The notes beneath the pieces are model-generated. The model did not search any database. It was given only the letters and a program-made list of their open reading frames with translations, and had not been told where the DNA came from. This document shows, in pieces, positions 5,539-6,327 of a DNA stretch of 6,327 nucleotides. The stretch spans positions 1 through 6,327 of the forward strand of contig CAILAF010000319.1 in the NCBI GenBank assembly GCA_903832075.1. The letters run 5' to 3'. The position numbers were made by a program, and so were the translations under genes. This stretch comes from an uncultured Chitinophagaceae bacterium (GTDB taxonomy: Bacteria; Bacteroidota; Bacteroidia; Chitinophagales; Chitinophagaceae). The stretch's first letter is position 1, and every line of letters begins with the position of its first letter.

Positions 5539-6321
5539 TTAGAAATCAGAGTAGTCGGTTGCATGCATTAAAAGAACATCCGATTTTGAAACAGTATTGG
5601 CATACTCAGTCATGCCGGAAATTTTTTTCCAAGTTGCATCACTGCTGAATATTTTCCAATGATCATCTCTATCTGCTTTACTATTAAAACTTGTCATGTA
5701 CATTAAGTTTGGCATGTGGCTTCCGCTTAAAACTTCCGCATAAAATACAGCGTTAAAAGAAAGTCGCTTAAAAATATCAATCTCGCCACCTTCATTAAAC
5801 ATGTGCACTTTTTTTCTGTACAAATTTTCTGTTGCACCCTCATAGCTTCTCAATTCATAAACTCTATCATTCAAATTGCCGGTTAGTAAAGGGACTTGAA
5901 ACAGCGGCATATTTTTAAATGCATGCAATAAAACAGTTTCAATTCTTACAAAGGGTGCATCATTATACGCAGCATTTGAATAAACACTCTCATTCTTTAA
6001 AAAAGGATCTTGTTTATCTGCTTCATTTTCCAAATCAGTAAATGTTTCTAATTTTTTAAAAGGAATGAATACAATAATACGTTTATCATTTGCGGTGTCA
6101 TTATCAATTGGCTTAAATGCCCCAACTTTTTCAATGCCCGACTTATGCAAGTTTGGTAAATAAATATTTTTTAAATAATCATCAACAATTAATAATTGCG
6201 CATTGGTTTTGCAATGATAAATTTTAATAAGATAATATTCTCTATTATCATTAGTTGCAAAAGATTGTAATGAAGTTGTAATGATGATGATGATAAAAAA
6301 TAATTTCAAATATTTTTTCAT
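5539..6321 (-). CDS. Secreted NIPSNAP-family protein, two-domain
   Basis: Complete 260-residue protein. Residues 1-22 are a signal peptide (KK at positions 2-3, core FFIIIII, cleavage probably after Ser-Phe-Ala22), so the protein is exported to the periplasm. The mature part contains two dimeric alpha-beta-barrel (ferredoxin-like) repeats, about 28-135 and 153-258. The second is the clear NIPSNAP domain: YELRSYEGATENLYRKK (155-171), then FNEGGEIDIFKRL (175-187), FYAEVLSG (193-200), LMYMTSF (206-212), DDHW (219-222) and W231-KK. NIPSNAP proteins occur from bacteria to mitochondria; the bacterial secreted ones have no established reaction, and related alpha-beta-barrel folds include small monooxygenases and heme-binding proteins. 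The codons for the signal-peptide isoleucines include four tandem ATC (6294-6283). The promoter would lie beyond the right edge, since only 6 bp precede the ATG. Confidence 0.92.
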   Translation of the reverse strand: MKKYLKLFFIIIIITTSLQSFATNDNREYYLIKIYHCKTNAQLLIVDDYLKNIYLPNLHKSGIEKVGAFKPIDNDTANDKRIIVFIPFKKLETFTDLENEADKQDPFLKNESVYSNAAYNDAPFVRIETVLLHAFKNMPLFQVPLLTGNLNDRVYELRSYEGATENLYRKKVHMFNEGGEIDIFKRLSFNAVFYAEVLSGSHMPNLMYMTSFNSKADRDDHWKIFSSDATWKKISGMTEYANTVSKSDVLLMHATDYSDF

Positions 6322-6327
6322 ACTATA

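Noticed and set aside
6283..6294. Four tandem ATC codons in the NIPSNAP signal peptide as a phase-variation tract
   Set aside because: Triplet slippage would keep the frame and only change the length of the hydrophobic core; four units is too short to suggest contingency control.
1..6327. Mobile element, CRISPR array, toxin-antitoxin or defence system
   Set aside because: No transposase, integrase, spaced direct repeats, target duplications or defence-type domains were seen on either strand; every long reading frame is a conserved cellular gene or a shadow of one.

Overview
The window looks like an ordinary, AT-rich chromosomal stretch from a member of the Bacteroidota, most likely near Chitinophagaceae. 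The support is a ClpB of Bacteroidota type, a short single-RRM RNA-binding protein, a secreted two-domain NIPSNAP protein, an outer-membrane barrel resembling DUF6268, start codons without Shine-Dalgarno sequences, and two exact matches to the Bacteroidota -7 promoter box TAnnTTTG. The family placement is inference.

Layout from left to right. The minus strand first carries the N-terminal 78 codons of a DUF421/YetF membrane protein, cut by the left edge, and upstream of it (44 bp gap, same strand) a complete periplasmic serine hydrolase of the class C beta-lactamase/esterase fold. A 101 bp divergent spacer separates these from clpB on the plus strand, a complete 864-residue disaggregase. clpB converges on a minus-strand RRM gene. 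A 28 bp perfect palindrome lies exactly midway between their stop codons and should terminate both transcripts. Next comes a 238 bp divergent intergenic region with one promoter box for the RRM gene (leader of about 125 nt) and one for an outer-membrane barrel gene (leader of about 15 nt). The barrel gene converges on a minus-strand NIPSNAP gene, with only 2 bp between the stop codons. The NIPSNAP start lies 6 bp from the right edge.

The genes do not form one pathway. ClpB and the RRM protein are cytosolic proteostasis/RNA functions. The serine hydrolase, barrel and NIPSNAP protein are predicted to be exported. I see no mobile element, CRISPR array, tRNA, rRNA, phage gene or defence system, and no novel multi-gene system. 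The best leads are regulatory: the long RRM leader with a small inverted repeat covering the start codon, the symmetric two-way terminator, and a possible internal start in clpB.
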